Shown here one piece after another: positions 17,316 through 27,430 of a stretch of DNA of 32,991 bases (position 1 is its first letter; every line of letters starts with the position of its first letter). Source of the stretch: Bartonella sp. AU18XJBT (lineage in GTDB: Bacteria > Pseudomonadota > Alphaproteobacteria > Rhizobiales > Rhizobiaceae); contig NZ_JAQITE010000021.1 of assembly GCF_028618595.1 (NCBI RefSeq), forward strand, positions 1 through 32,991, read 5' to 3'. The notes beneath the pieces were generated by a model. That model saw only the letters and a program-made list of their open reading frames with translations. It was not told where the DNA came from and searched no databases. Both the position numbers and the translations under genes were made by a program.

Positions 17316-18519
17316 TGATTTAATCCTCTAATCACTCGCTGTGTATAATATGATGTTGAAAAATTAAATCGTGACTGTGAAGTTTGCGGCTTACCAAGAT
17401 TATTTTGGATATAATCCTTAGCTCCTGCCAAATAAGCGTCATCATCTAATGCTTCAAGTGCTTCTATATCCACTATCATCAATGTTATTACTTTTTCAAG
17501 ACGCTCCAAATCAAATTGAAGATAACCTTGATTTGTTTCAATCAATGCTTTGTTACGCATCAATATTTCAAAAAGCAAGATCCCTGTACCAGCATCGAAT
17601 GTCATATGCTGATCAGAACCTTTTGGATAACGAAATATGCGTTCTAATAGGATAAAATCCGTTATTTCTTTCCAAAATTTTAGATGATTTTGTAGCATAA
17701 TACGCACGGTAATTAAATCAACTTTAGTTTCTTCTAGAAGACCTGTAAACCAATTTAATTTTATATACAGATTTTTATCCAATGGCCGCGGTCCAGTATG
17801 ATGTGCATAGTCATGGTAATAGTCCCACAAACAGCGAGCATCGTAAATATCTTCTTTAGATAAGTTACGACTATGCAATTAACCAAACAGAAATTTACTA
17901 TCTCGACCGAGTAAACGTTCAGCTTCCACAATTGTCTGCTTGTTGTAAATATCAAAGAATTTACTGAAAAAAAAACAAAGCAAATGCTTGCTTATCAATT
18001 TTTTTAGCAGTTGCCACAGATTCTGGGAATAGAACAATGCAATTGCCTTCTAAAAACCCCCTTGACGCTATTCCCATTTTTATACATTGAAATGGTGATA
18101 AATAATTATTTGTATATTTTGAGGCGTCAGCCAGATAGGCTGTTTCATGACGATATCCTGTAACTAATTCCAACCGGAATCCTTCTGGATCAGGTCCATT
18201 CGTTGCACGCATTGGAGCCAAGAAAAACAAGGTAGCATCTGGTAATGGGGCTTTGAAAGCAGCCAAAGTGTTATCAAATTGAGGAGGGGGCGTTAAACCG
18301 CTGAGCATCCACTAATGAAGATCATCAGAAATGGTCGCTAAAAGTTTTGGAGATAATCCGTCAAGAATATTGGCATGGTGGTTCAGCAGAGTAATCAATT
18401 CATTGATTACTATTACGATCTGCCGAAGTTGGCTCCTTAATGCTTCCATCTCGTTCTTGGCGCATACGGAATTTGTCAACTAAGTTAACAATGGAGAGAA
18501 GTGCTTCAGATTTTTTCAT
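17312..18519 (-). pseudogene. About 400-residue protein of uncertain family (possibly DUF6421-like), several lesions
   Basis: It begins with ATG at 18519 (MKKSEALLSIVNLVDKFRMR), overlapping the BacA-like stop. The frame changes near 18400 at a hairpin (GTAATCAA-TTCA-TTGATTAC), giving NELITLLNHHANILDGLSPK. A TAG follows after SDDLH (18311-18313); then WMLSGLTPPP runs to a frame change at the nine-base A/T homopolymer near 17969. After KFFDIYNKQTIVEAERLLG a TAA stands at 17879-17881, and the last 188 codons are open. Notable residues are the His-rich motif YYHDYAHHTGPRPLD and the acidic motif LLEETKVDLIT, an arrangement that could bind metal and that reminds me of DUF6421 proteins; that match is from memory and weak. 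It is part of the four-gene operon and is clearly non-functional now. Confidence 0.65.
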
Positions 18520-19073
18520 GATGAGTTGACTTTAGCGAGTGGAGCAAAAAGGCTATTGGCACTTGTCCAAAATTTTCGACAATACTCAGCCTATAGCGAT
18601 TTGCCGCAACCGATGTTGTGATACAAGAATCGGCTTTTTCAGCATTACAAAGAACGGCTGCATCAGCATTGCTGTTGGCAAATACTTTGTCATATTGCAG
18701 AGCTAGCAGAGATTGCGGAGTAGGATGAGTCGCTACGGTTTTAATTTCATCAGCGTTGTTGCGTTTAGCTAAAACCATAGAGTGAGTAGGCATGATAAAA
18801 CTGTCAAATATCAAATAATTGCATATTACCTAAACGGGTAAATATGAGTGTATGCAAATCAGGGTAAGCAGCACAGCTTAAGAGATATCCATCCTTTTTC
18901 TGAGCAAGTTCATTAAAGGATTCTTCAAGAGTTGCGTATAAGATAATACGGGATCTCGAGTCAGTGGACAAAATATTTTGATTGTGATTATCAAGCTACC
19001 ACTGTGCTGCAGCTGCACAGTTAGTATCTGCAGGGCCAAGTGTATAGATAAAAGTATTATTTTCAGGTTGCAT
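18506..19073 (-). pseudogene. BacA-like prephenate decarboxylase/dehydratase-fold protein, broken
   Basis: From ATG at 19073 the frame reads MQPENNTFIYTLGPADTNCA, meets TAG at 18996-18998, and continues to NMQLFDI and a TGA. The frame then shifts near 18820 at a near-duplicated TTTGATA/TTTGACA and resumes with SFIMPTHSMVLAKRNN. It ends at 18506. Repaired, it would be about 187 residues, close to Bacillus BacA (204). The landmarks match in order: T-L-G-P near the start (TLGPEGT in prephenate dehydratases), V-A-T-H-P-T-P (VSHPSP in BacA), F-A-N-S-N-A-D-A-A (VNSTSAAA) and C-I-T-T-S-V-A-A-N-R-Y (IALTNELARQKY). BacA removes CO2 from prephenate without aromatising it, the first step of anticapsin formation. 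A role as ordinary prephenate dehydratase is less likely because no ACT domain follows. Confidence 0.7.
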
Positions 19074-19099
19074 GATCTCTATTCTTTTAATTATGTGAT

Positions 19100-19141
19100 T
19101 AAATTTAAATTAGTGCAATATAAATTTAAATTAGTGCAATA
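19100..19141. repeat. Perfect 21-bp tandem repeat upstream of the BacA-like operon
   Basis: TAAATTTAAATTAGTGCAAT plus A occurs at 19100-19120 and again, identical, at 19121-19141. It lies 27-68 bp before the operon's first start codon, where promoter or activator sites are expected. Both units contain AAATTTAAATT, a partial palindrome. Confidence 0.6.
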
Positions 19142-19230
19142 TATAGAGTATATCAAGCACAATGCGTTAAGTAATTTAGTGCTTTATAATAATGTATATG
19201 TGAAAGCAAATTTACGATATAATTTGGTCT

Positions 19231-19685
19231 TTTCATTATTTTATCATGCCGTAAAACACCGTCGTTTAGGGGAGATTAAGGAAAAATTCTATGCAAGGGG
19301 TATTTATTGGATATGTTAGACGAATGATTAGAATGGTTAAGTGAAGGTGAATGATACGTAAAACACACCGCTCTATCATTTTTTTATGATAAGCTTTTTG
19401 GTTTTAATATTTTGCAAAAATTGCTTTTGAAGCTGTCCGTGTCGATAACATTATTGTAGGTGGATAATAAGCAAAATAGTAAAGCGTGATCATTTTTATT
19501 ATCGTATTCAATATATTCAACTTTTTAATTAAGATAATATTTTAACAAATTACTCTATATTCATGACTTTAATTGAATACATGAAAAGATATTATCATTG
19601 TCTTGTTTGTAAAAGAAACATGAAATATAACTCTTAAATCAGATTGGGATTGGCTAGATCTTTTTCCTTCTTTGAGGCATGGGAA
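19231..19685 (+). repeat. Diverged direct repeat, copy 2 (partner at 14411-14851)
   Basis: The clearest matches to copy 1 are 19410-19485 (TTTTGAAGCTGT, ATTGTAGGTGGATAAT, GTAAAG) and 19620-19685 (ATGAAATATAACTCTTAAAT, AGATCTTTTT, CTTTGAGGCATGGG). It ends about 80 bp before the ATP12 chaperone gene. Confidence 0.65.
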
Positions 19686-19764
19686 GGTCGGATTAAATCT
19701 TATTAAAATGTATAAAACTTGGATAAAACAGTCGCTTTCTTGAAAAGATCAGAGGTAAACAAAT

Positions 19765-20553
19765 ATGCGTGAGATTTTGGATCATTTTGATATGCCATTG
19801 AATAAGAATAAAAAAAGTTCTGTTCAAAAGATTCAAAATCTTTCATGCCAATCACACCCAAAACGGTTTTATAGACAAGTGAAGATTGCTTGTGAGGAGG
19901 TCGGCTTTACGATTTTGTTGGATGAACATCCCGTTAAAACGCCCGCAAGGCGTCATTTCCATGTGCCAACAGAAGTGTTTGCTGAATACGTTGCTCAGGA
20001 ATTTGAGAGCCAAAAGCACGTTGTTGATCCTGCAAAAATGCCGATGACGCGTTTGGTTAATACTGTTATTGATGGTATTGCTGATGATATGCAGGTTGTT
20101 TTTGAAGATTTATTGCGTTTTGTTGCATGTGATATGATCTTTTATCGTGCACAGACACCTAAAGAGTTGGTGCAAAAACAATCTGAACAATGGGATCCTT
20201 TATTAGATTGGGCAGAAAAAAAACTGGGTGCAAGGTTTTATTTGACAGAAGGGCTGATGCATGTGGAACAATCACCAGAAGCAGTTCAAGCTGTGAGCCA
20301 TTATTTACGTAGCGTTGAGTCTCCTTATATGCTTGCCGCACTTCATATGATGACAACCTTAACGGGATCTGCTCTCATTGCTCTTGCTGTTGCTGCGGGA
20401 AATATTGATGCTGATCATGCTTGGTCTATTGCCCATTTAGATGAAGATTGGATGATGGAACAATGGGGAATAGATAAAGAAACAATGGTACGCCGTGCTC
20501 ACAAAAAAGTTGAATTTAAGGCAGCTGCTACAATTGTTACAACTTGCTTATAA
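19765..20553 (+). CDS. ATP12-family F1-ATPase assembly chaperone
   Basis: This 262-residue protein matches the alphaproteobacterial ATP12 family: KRFYRQVKI near the start, GFTILLDEHPVKTPARR, EFESQKHVVDPAKMPMTRL, and CDMIFYRAQTPKELVQKQSE. In mitochondria ATP12 binds the F1 alpha subunit to prevent aggregation until assembly; the bacterial protein is thought to do the same in the cytoplasm. The ATG at 19765 is preceded by AGAGG. It is convergent with the next gene and appears intact. It marks the return to conserved core chromosome after the second repeat copy. Confidence 0.9.
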   Translation: MREILDHFDMPLNKNKKSSVQKIQNLSCQSHPKRFYRQVKIACEEVGFTILLDEHPVKTPARRHFHVPTEVFAEYVAQEFESQKHVVDPAKMPMTRLVNTVIDGIADDMQVVFEDLLRFVACDMIFYRAQTPKELVQKQSEQWDPLLDWAEKKLGARFYLTEGLMHVEQSPEAVQAVSHYLRSVESPYMLAALHMMTTLTGSALIALAVAAGNIDADHAWSIAHLDEDWMMEQWGIDKETMVRRAHKKVEFKAAATIVTTCL

Positions 20554-20555
20554 GG

Positions 20556-20572
20556 GTAAATCTTTTATTTAC
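20556..20572. terminator. Weak hairpin between convergent genes
   Basis: GTAAAT-CTTTT-ATTTAC forms a 6-bp stem with a 5-base loop, just after the ATP12 stop and before the convergent gene's stop. It is AT-rich and weak, but sits where a bidirectional terminator is expected. Confidence 0.3.
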
Positions 20573-20587
20573 ATGCATTCTTTTCGC

Positions 20588-21133
20588 TTAGAGTATTTTT
20601 GTGATTTTTTGAGGATTGATTTTTACTTTTTCAAGTCCAGGAAATAGTTCATTGGTTATGTTTAAGAGCGCTTCATCATTACTACGGATAAAATACCATT
20701 GGTTATCGTGAAGTAGGGCAATAATTTCAGTTTGAATAGAGCATTTTTTTCCAGCATTTGTTGTGGTTACAAGCTCCACGGGTATAACAAAATAAGGGGT
20801 GCCATTATCAAGTGTACCTTCGCGTTTTTGTTTTTGGTCAATGTTGATCGTTTCAATCTTGTAACTTTCTGCCAACCGTTCTATTTGGCTTTTCATGATT
20901 TGTCGAAATTGTGATTGACTAAGATTTTTTTTGGCGGTTAAGCGGTTGATGATTTGGGGAGGAATAGCATTTAAAATGACATTTGCATCGGCATTTTTAA
21001 GTGCTTTACTGTAAGCAAATGTCGCTTTTTCAAGAGCTATGAGTTTTTGGTTGGTTATTGTATGTGCTTGAGTTGTTGATGTGATAAAGACAATGCATAA
21101 AAGAACGGGAATGAGAAAACAAATTCGCGGCAT
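20588..21133 (-). CDS. Secreted protein of unknown function
   Basis: This 181-residue protein has a clear signal peptide (MPRICFLIPVLLCIVFITST, predicted cut after TTQA at residue 23). The mature part starts with helical sequence (LEKATFAYSKALKNADANVI), then IINRLTAKKNLSQSQFRQIM, and ends in beta-rich sequence with PYFVIPVELVTT and NQWYFIRS. The layout, helices followed by strands, with W-Y-F near the end, resembles NTF2/DUF4878-like periplasmic domains, but I do not recognise a named family. The start has AAGG nearby. It is transcribed toward the ATP12 gene. Confidence 0.7.
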   Translation of the reverse strand: MPRICFLIPVLLCIVFITSTTQAHTITNQKLIALEKATFAYSKALKNADANVILNAIPPQIINRLTAKKNLSQSQFRQIMKSQIERLAESYKIETINIDQKQKREGTLDNGTPYFVIPVELVTTTNAGKKCSIQTEIIALLHDNQWYFIRSNDEALLNITNELFPGLEKVKINPQKITKIL

Positions 21134-21233
21134 TAGAGACCTTGTTAGTTCATTTGAAGAGATTCAACACATTATAAAGGAAAAGCGGATGAGCAAAAAG
21201 CCTCTTGCGCTGTTGCATGGGAAGAATATCCAC

Positions 21234-21261
21234 AAAAATGGAGGCTTTTGCCTCCATTTTT
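21234..21261 (-). terminator. Strong bidirectional terminator after glnA
   Basis: AAAAATGGAGGC-TTTT-GCCTCCATTTTT is a perfect 12-bp stem with a T/A run at both ends. It lies 28 bases past the glnA stop codon and is symmetric, so it can end transcription from either side. Confidence 0.9.
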
Positions 21262-21288
21262 AAAATCAAAAGAATGCATATTGATTGT

Positions 21289-22698
21289 TTAAACAGAATA
21301 GTACATATCAAATTCAACAGGATGAGGTGTTGTTTCGTAGCGCAAGACTTCTTGCATCTTTACTTGAATGAAGGAATTAATCTGATCATCATCAAAAACG
21401 TCGCCAGCTTTAAGAAAGCTACGATCTTTGTCAAGTGCGTCAAGTGCTTCACGCAAACTTCCTGATACGGTAGGGATTTCTTTGAGTTCTTTTAAGGGGA
21501 GATCATAAAGATCTTTATCCATAGCATGTCCGGGATGAATTTTGTTTTTGATGCCATCAAGACCAGCCATTAAAAGGGCTGCAAATGCTAAATAGGGATT
21601 TGCTGTTGGGTCTGGAAAACGAACTTCTACGCGTTTTGAATTTGGTGAGGAGCTCATTGGAATGCGGCAAGATGCAGAACGATTACGTGCTGAATAGGCA
21701 AGAAGAACAGGAGCTTCATAACCAGGAACCAAACGTTTATAGGAATTTGTGGATGGGTTGGTAAAAGCATTAACTGCTTTTGCGTGCTTAATAACACCAC
21801 CGATAAAAAATAAACAGGTTTCTGATAGTCCGGCATATTCATTTCCTGCAAAAATGGGTTTACCATCTTTCCAAATGGAGATGTGGACATGCATTCCAGA
21901 GCCGTTATCACCAAAAACTGGTTTTGGCATGAAGGTTGCTGTTTTCCCATAACTGTTTGCTATTTGATGTACAACATATTTAAAAATTTGCATTTTGTCA
22001 GCCTCGCGAACGAGTGTATCAAAACGAATACCCAATTCATGTTGGCCTGCTGCTACTTCATGATGGTGTTTTTCGACCTGTACGCCCATATCTCTGAGTG
22101 CTGTGAGCATTTCAGAACGCATATCTTGGCAGGAATCAATCGGCGGAACAGGAAGGTAGCCTCCTTTTATTCGTGGGCGATGCCCTAGATTACCTGTTTC
22201 ATATTCCGTATCATCATTGGAGGGAAGTTCACTTGAATCGAGTTTAAATCCTGTGTTGTAAGGATCCGTTTTATAGCGCACATCATCAAAGATAAAAAAC
22301 TCTGCTTCTGGACCTACATTGATTGTATCTCCAATGCCTAAAGATTTCATATAAACCTCAGCCCTTTTGGCGATAGAACGAGGATCTCTACGATAAAACT
22401 CACCAGAGACAGGATCAAGGATGTCACAAAATATGACCAAAGTAGATTGAGCAAAAAAAGGATCAATATGTGCTGTTTCTGGATCTGGCATTAAAACCAT
22501 GTCAGATTCATTAATTGTTTTCCAACCAGCAATTGAAGAACCATCAAACATGACACCATCACTAAAAGTATCCTCGCTGATCTCTGCGATATCCATTGTA
22601 ATGTGATGCAATTTTCCTCGTGGATCAGTAAAACGTAAATCAACAAAACGGATTTCGTTGTCTGTAATCTGTTTGATAATATCTGATGCGGTTGTCAT
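21289..22698 (-). CDS. glnA: Glutamine synthetase type I
   Basis: This 469-residue cytoplasmic enzyme makes glutamine from glutamate, ammonia and ATP and acts as a dodecamer. Visible motifs are [21 protein letters not shown] (metal site), [13 protein letters not shown] (ATP/metal region), NRSASCRIP and [15 protein letters not shown]. The adenylylation site is Tyr398 in KDLYDLP, so activity should be controlled by GlnE-type adenylylation. The length is normal for GSI-beta. AAGGAAA precedes the ATG. It follows glnB by 60 bp in the same direction and ends at a strong terminator, making a glnB-glnA operon. Confidence 0.97.
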   Translation of the reverse strand: MTTASDIIKQITDNEIRFVDLRFTDPRGKLHHITMDIAEISEDTFSDGVMFDGSSIAGWKTINESDMVLMPDPETAHIDPFFAQSTLVIFCDILDPVSGEFYRRDPRSIAKRAEVYMKSLGIGDTINVGPEAEFFIFDDVRYKTDPYNTGFKLDSSELPSNDDTEYETGNLGHRPRIKGGYLPVPPIDSCQDMRSEMLTALRDMGVQVEKHHHEVAAGQHELGIRFDTLVREADKMQIFKYVVHQIANSYGKTATFMPKPVFGDNGSGMHVHISIWKDGKPIFAGNEYAGLSETCLFFIGGVIKHAKAVNAFTNPSTNSYKRLVPGYEAPVLLAYSARNRSASCRIPMSSSPNSKRVEVRFPDPTANPYLAFAALLMAGLDGIKNKIHPGHAMDKDLYDLPLKELKEIPTVSGSLREALDALDKDRSFLKAGDVFDDDQINSFIQVKMQEVLRYETTPHPVEFDMYYSV

Positions 22699-22758
22699 AT
22701 TTAATTTCCTTAATATGGCGTTGAGGTGGATAAAAAAGTGAATTCTCTCATTATTTAT

Positions 22759-23139
<381 letters not shown>

Positions 23140-23143
23140 TCAC

Positions 23144-23171
23144 ATTATATTGACAACTGTAAGATGTCCAA
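23144..23171 (-). promoter_or_regulatory. Sigma-70 promoter of glnB-glnA
   Basis: On the minus strand TTGGAC (23166-23171) and a perfect TATAAT (23144-23149) are 16 bp apart and point at glnB, about 50 bp ahead of its start. I see no sigma-54 (GG/GC) promoter in this stretch. Confidence 0.7.
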
Positions 23172-23559
23172 CAGATACTTTGTGCACAAAAAGTCGAAAA
23201 TAATGACACTCTATGCTCATTTAGGAGAGTTTCTTTTGTAGAACACAGCCAAATACTGTTTTTTGGAAAAAATCTTACAATTCTTGTACAAGAATTAAAA
23301 TAATATAATAAAAGAATTTTGTTTCTTTTTTGTTAGATAATACGTTGATTTGTAAGGATAATTAGACGTTTTCTATATGGAATGAGAAACTCTAATAGCG
23401 TAAGATTTTCTCATTCTAGGTCTTTTTACCGTCAATCAATCAAACCGATACCTTTATATATCATAAATAGTACGAGTATGTGGATAAAAACATTAAAAAA
23501 GAAATAAAATTCTTTTTATGAAAGCTTTCGATAACTAAAGGTTTTACAATATTAGGGGG
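23172..23559. other. Intergenic region upstream of glnB
   Basis: No gene is recognised in this AT-rich DNA. It contains one minus-strand match to the DnaA box consensus (TGTGGATAA at 23479-23487). The open frame on the minus strand at 23461-23664 overlaps the integrase remnant and looks like chance. Confidence 0.4.
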
Positions 23560-24130
23560 TAGGGCAGATAAATATTGGAAAAGAGTGTGATGATGCCAAT
23601 AATGCTCCTTCATAAACGTAAAAATGGTGGTGTACAATAATGGATTTATCATTATAGCATTCATAGGTGCGGTCGTGAAATGGGCTTGAGAGCGTTGAGA
23701 AATATTTCTTTAACACAGGTGTGTGAATTGGCGATGCGAATATATTCAGTTTGGGGCGTTTTGTCCCTTCGTGAGGAATGTGATTCCATTAAGGAACGCG
23801 ATAAACAAAAGCGTGAAGCAATGGGCAATCTTCATTATAAGATATTGCTACGGCTTCCCTTGAAGTCATAAAGATAAATTAAAAGGAGGTGTAAAGATAG
23901 GAGCTTATTTATACCTTTAAAACTTCGTATTCTTCCCAAATTAGGTTGTATGGTCGTTTTAGGTATAAACAAAACAGAGAATAAATATGCAGTTATGCGC
24001 GCATTCCTATTTGGCAATATGAAAACTGAAACAGCTTATAAAGTGCTAAATTGTTTTTAGTCTTTGCTTCAAACATGTTGCACCACTGGAATTAGGTGTT
24101 GGTTTACAGGTCATAATATAAAGTACAGGC
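23560..24130 (+). pseudogene. Phage integrase remnant, second copy
   Basis: This is the same family as the integrase at 3599-4640. In shifting frames one reads HKRKNGG, stop, WIYHYSIHRCGREMGLRALR, then NISLTQVCELA, SIKERDKQKREAMGNLHY, LRILPKLGC, and near the end SLCFKHVAPLELGVGLQ (integrase 1 has LNLCLKHAAALGLDVDLQ). It includes the N-terminal region that the copy at 3599-4640 lacks, but the catalytic domain is absent and frameshifts and stops are frequent. It is wedged between glnB and the 3' end of uvrA, so it marks an old insertion at a core-gene boundary. Confidence 0.75.
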
Positions 24131-24166
24131 TTTGTTCGTATGCTGTATTTTCAATGGAAAGCGTTT

Positions 24167-27082
24167 TTAAGAATTGGAATTATAGAGAGATTGGCGCAGT
24201 AAAACATCTTTTAGAAATTTTCCCGTATAGGAGGCGGGAACCTTAATGATGTCCTCAGGGCGTCCAATTGCAACAATTTCGCCACCGCGATCTCCACCTT
24301 CTGGTCCTAGATCAATAATCCAGTCGGCTGTCTTTATAACATCAAGGTTATGTTCAATGACTATAACTGTGTTACCCTGCTCGACTAGTTCATGCAGCAC
24401 TTCAAGAAGTTTGGAAATATCGTGAAAATGTAAGCCTGTTGTCGGTTCATCCAAAATATAAAGTGTACGTCCCGTTGTTTTACGTGAAAGTTCTTTCGCA
24501 AGTTTCACACGTTGTGCTTCCCCACCAGAAAGTGTGGTTGCTTGCTGTCCTACTTTTATATAACCCAATCCTACTTTAATGAGAGTTTCCATTTTATTAT
24601 GAATAGCGGGAATAGCTTGGAAAAATTCCTCAGCCTTTTCAATTGTCATATCCAAAATATCGGCTATAGACTGTCCTTTGAATTTTATTTCTAGTGTTTC
24701 TCGATTATAGCGTTTTCCTTTACAGACATCACAAGTAACATAGACATCAGGTAAAAAGTGCATTTCAATTTTGATGACTCCATCACCTTGACATGCTTCG
24801 CAACGTCCTCCTTTAACATTAAATGAAAAACGCCCAGCTTTGTAACCACGGGCTTTTGATTCTGGAAGATCGGCAAACCACTCACGAATCGGTGTAAAAG
24901 CACCTGTATAGGTTGCGGGATTAGAGCGTGGGGTGCGCCCAATAGGGGACTGGTTGATATCGATGACTTTATCAAGAAATTCTAATCCTTCAATTTTGTC
25001 ATAGCTGGCAGGGCTGTGATGAGAGCCCATGATATGATGTGATGCTGCTTTGAAAAGCGTTTCAATAAGAAATGTTGATTTTCCTCCTCCTGAAACACCG
25101 GTTACGCATGTGAAGGTTCCAAGAGGGATGCACGCATTGATATTTTTGAGGTTATTGCCTTTGGCGCCGATGACTTTAAGTGTTTTCGTTTTTGATATTT
25201 TGCGTCGCTCTGTCGGCATTTTAACAGCCATTTTTCCTGAAAGGTATTGGCCTGTGAGAGAGGCTGAATTTTCTATAATTTCCTGTGGTGTCCCTTGCGC
25301 TATGATTTCTCCACCATGAACGCCCGCGACAGGGCCCATATCGACAACATAATCTGCTGTGAGAATAGCATCTTCATCATGTTCAACAACAATAACTGTA
25401 TTGCCAAGATTGCGTAAATGGCGCAGCATTTCTAAAAGGCGTTCGTTATCACGTTGGTGTAAACCGATAGATGGTTCATCTAAAATATAAAGAACGCCTG
25501 TAAGACCAGAACCAATTTGGGATGCTAACCGAATGCGTTGACTTTCTCCACCTGAAAGCGTTCCTGAATTTCGAGATAAGGTAAGATATTCCAATCCTAC
25601 ATGATTTAAAAAAGCTAAGCGTTCACGAATTTCTTTTAAAATACGTACGGCGATATTACGTTGTTTTTCTGTGAGATATTGATGAATATTGGCAAACCAA
25701 TCATCTGCCTTTAGAATAGAAAGATCTGATATTTGCCCAATATGCATTCCGTTGATTTTTACAGCAAGTGCCTCTGGTTTTAAACGATAACCGTGACAAG
25801 CTGGGCAGGGCGAAGAGGACATATAACGTTCGATTTCTTCTCGAGACCAAGCAGAATCGGTTTCTTTCCAGCGTCTCTCCATATTAGGGATGATTCCTTC
25901 AAAAGGTTGTGTTGTTTTATGCAAACCAGAATTATTTTTATAGATAAAAGAAATTTCATCTTTTTTTGTACCATAGAGGATAGCCTGTTGTGCTTCATTA
26001 GAGAGTTCACACCATTGATCTGTGAGTTTGAAACCGTAAGCTTTTCCTAATGCTTCTAAGGTTTGGCTATAATAAAGTGAATCCGATTTAGCCCAAGGGG
26101 CAATGGCTCCATTCTTTAGAGTAAGATTTTTATTTGGCACAATTTTTAGTGGATCCATTGCCTTTTTGATACCCAATCCATCGCAGAGAGGGCAAGCCCC
26201 AAAAGGATTATTGAACGAAAAAAGGCGTGGTTCAATTTCAGGAATAGAAAAACCAGATATAGGGCAGGAAAACTTTTCTGAAAAAATGAGCCGTTTATGT
26301 GTATCATTTTTTGATTTATGAGCAGATTCCTTTGTTGTTTCTTTTTGTGCCAAGGGCTGGTCTGCCATTTCAGCTATGGCAAGTCCATTTGCTAATTGTA
26401 AACAGGTTTCTATACTATCAGCCAAGCGAGAGGTGATATCCTTTTGTACAACAATGCGGTCTACCACGACATCGATGTCGTGTTTATATTTTTTATCAAG
26501 AGGTGGAATATCAGGGATTTCATAAAATTCGCCATCAACTTTAGCGCGTTGAAATCCTCTTTTTAAAAGTTCTGTTAGCTCTTTTTTATATTCTCCCTTT
26601 CGTCCTCGCACCAAGGGTGCCATAATAAAAATCCGTGTTCCTTCTGGTAATGACATAATCTGATCCACCATTTGGCTTACTGTTTGGCTTTCAATAGGGA
26701 GTCCTGTTGCAGGAGAATGAGGAATGCCAATACGTGCAAAGAGAAGACGCATGTAATCGTGGATTTCAGTAACGGTACCTACCGTTGAACGAGGATTGCG
26801 ACTGGTTGTTTTTTGTTCAATGGAGATAGCTGGAGAGAGACCGTCTATGCGGTCGACATCGGGTTTTTGCATGACTTCCAAAAATTGGCGTGCATAGGCT
26901 GAAAGGCTTTCGACATAGCGGCGTTGTCCTTCAGCGTAAATTGTATCAAAAGCTAAGGATGATTTCCCTGATCCAGAAAGTCCTGTTATAACAATGAGTT
27001 TGTCACGAGGCAGATCGAGATCAATATTTTTAAGGTTATGTTCACGTGCACCGCGAATGGAGATATATTTTTGATGAGTCAT
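24167..27082 (-). CDS. uvrA: Excinuclease ABC subunit A
   Basis: This 971-residue cytoplasmic ATPase recognises bulky DNA damage and loads UvrB in nucleotide excision repair. The first ABC domain has Walker [10 protein letters not shown] (Lys40) and the signature [16 protein letters not shown]; the second has GVSGGGKST and [16 protein letters not shown]. Zinc-binding cysteines are present as [24 protein letters not shown] and CDVCKGKR. The [19 protein letters not shown] linker to the UvrB-binding region is normal. AGGATAA precedes the ATG. It is divergent from ssb, the classical arrangement. The coding sequence is intact, with an integrase remnant right after its 3' end. Confidence 0.97.
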   Translation of the reverse strand: MTHQKYISIRGAREHNLKNIDLDLPRDKLIVITGLSGSGKSSLAFDTIYAEGQRRYVESLSAYARQFLEVMQKPDVDRIDGLSPAISIEQKTTSRNPRSTVGTVTEIHDYMRLLFARIGIPHSPATGLPIESQTVSQMVDQIMSLPEGTRIFIMAPLVRGRKGEYKKELTELLKRGFQRAKVDGEFYEIPDIPPLDKKYKHDIDVVVDRIVVQKDITSRLADSIETCLQLANGLAIAEMADQPLAQKETTKESAHKSKNDTHKRLIFSEKFSCPISGFSIPEIEPRLFSFNNPFGACPLCDGLGIKKAMDPLKIVPNKNLTLKNGAIAPWAKSDSLYYSQTLEALGKAYGFKLTDQWCELSNEAQQAILYGTKKDEISFIYKNNSGLHKTTQPFEGIIPNMERRWKETDSAWSREEIERYMSSSPCPACHGYRLKPEALAVKINGMHIGQISDLSILKADDWFANIHQYLTEKQRNIAVRILKEIRERLAFLNHVGLEYLTLSRNSGTLSGGESQRIRLASQIGSGLTGVLYILDEPSIGLHQRDNERLLEMLRHLRNLGNTVIVVEHDEDAILTADYVVDMGPVAGVHGGEIIAQGTPQEIIENSASLTGQYLSGKMAVKMPTERRKISKTKTLKVIGAKGNNLKNINACIPLGTFTCVTGVSGGGKSTFLIETLFKAASHHIMGSHHSPASYDKIEGLEFLDKVIDINQSPIGRTPRSNPATYTGAFTPIREWFADLPESKARGYKAGRFSFNVKGGRCEACQGDGVIKIEMHFLPDVYVTCDVCKGKRYNRETLEIKFKGQSIADILDMTIEKAEEFFQAIPAIHNKMETLIKVGLGYIKVGQQATTLSGGEAQRVKLAKELSRKTTGRTLYILDEPTTGLHFHDISKLLEVLHELVEQGNTVIVIEHNLDVIKTADWIIDLGPEGGDRGGEIVAIGRPEDIIKVPASYTGKFLKDVLLRQSLYNSNS

Positions 27083-27430
27083 ACTTTATCCTTGGCATAT
27101 GTGGCAAAAATTGAGCACCTAAAATGGAATAAAACTGTTTTTTTAGAATTACAATGTGTTTATCTGCTTTAATGCAAAAGGAAGGTATAAGTTTTGTGAA
27201 AAAAATACAAATGAGCAGCTTTTTATTTTCCTATGGTGGAATAAACTATGCGTTTTTATCATCTTTTGTTATAGTTACACGGATACAATATTGGGAAAGG
27301 ATAGCAATACCCATATTGATGGTTAATTGCAGACATGTAAATTGAAGGTCAAGATGGTTATAGCTGTTATATAGGTTATAACTGTTATATAACAAAGTAT
27401 TTTACGAATTAAAATTTTGGAGTTTATGCG
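27083..27430. promoter_or_regulatory. Divergent uvrA-ssb promoter region
   Basis: This 348-bp stretch separates two divergent DNA-repair genes. I find no GTTC or GAAC, so no alphaproteobacterial LexA box of the GTTC-N7-GTTC type is present. The tandem repeat before ssb is listed separately. Confidence 0.45.
27356..27391 (+). repeat. Two tandem 18-bp repeats before ssb
   Basis: GGTTATAGCTGTTATATA (27356-27373) is followed at once by GGTTATAACTGTTATATA (27374-27391), differing at one base. The second unit contains TATAAC-T-GTTATA, a perfect palindrome at 27377-27389. It ends 39 bp before the ssb start, a good position for an operator. Confidence 0.55.

Larger units (their letters stand above)
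19074..19764. other. Intergenic region with operon promoter and second repeat copy
   Basis: No gene is supported. Next to the BacA-like start lie two perfect 21-bp tandem repeats; 19231-19685 is the second copy of the bracketing repeat. The open frame at 18978-19319 on the plus strand runs antisense through the start of the BacA-like gene and looks like chance. Confidence 0.5.

Noticed and set aside
18978..19319. Plus-strand 113-codon frame antisense to the BacA-like start
   Set aside because: It crosses the tandem repeats and the intergenic region; the opposite strand explains the coding signal.
27154..27345. 63-codon frame between uvrA and ssb
   Set aside because: No ribosome binding site and no motif; most likely chance in a promoter region.
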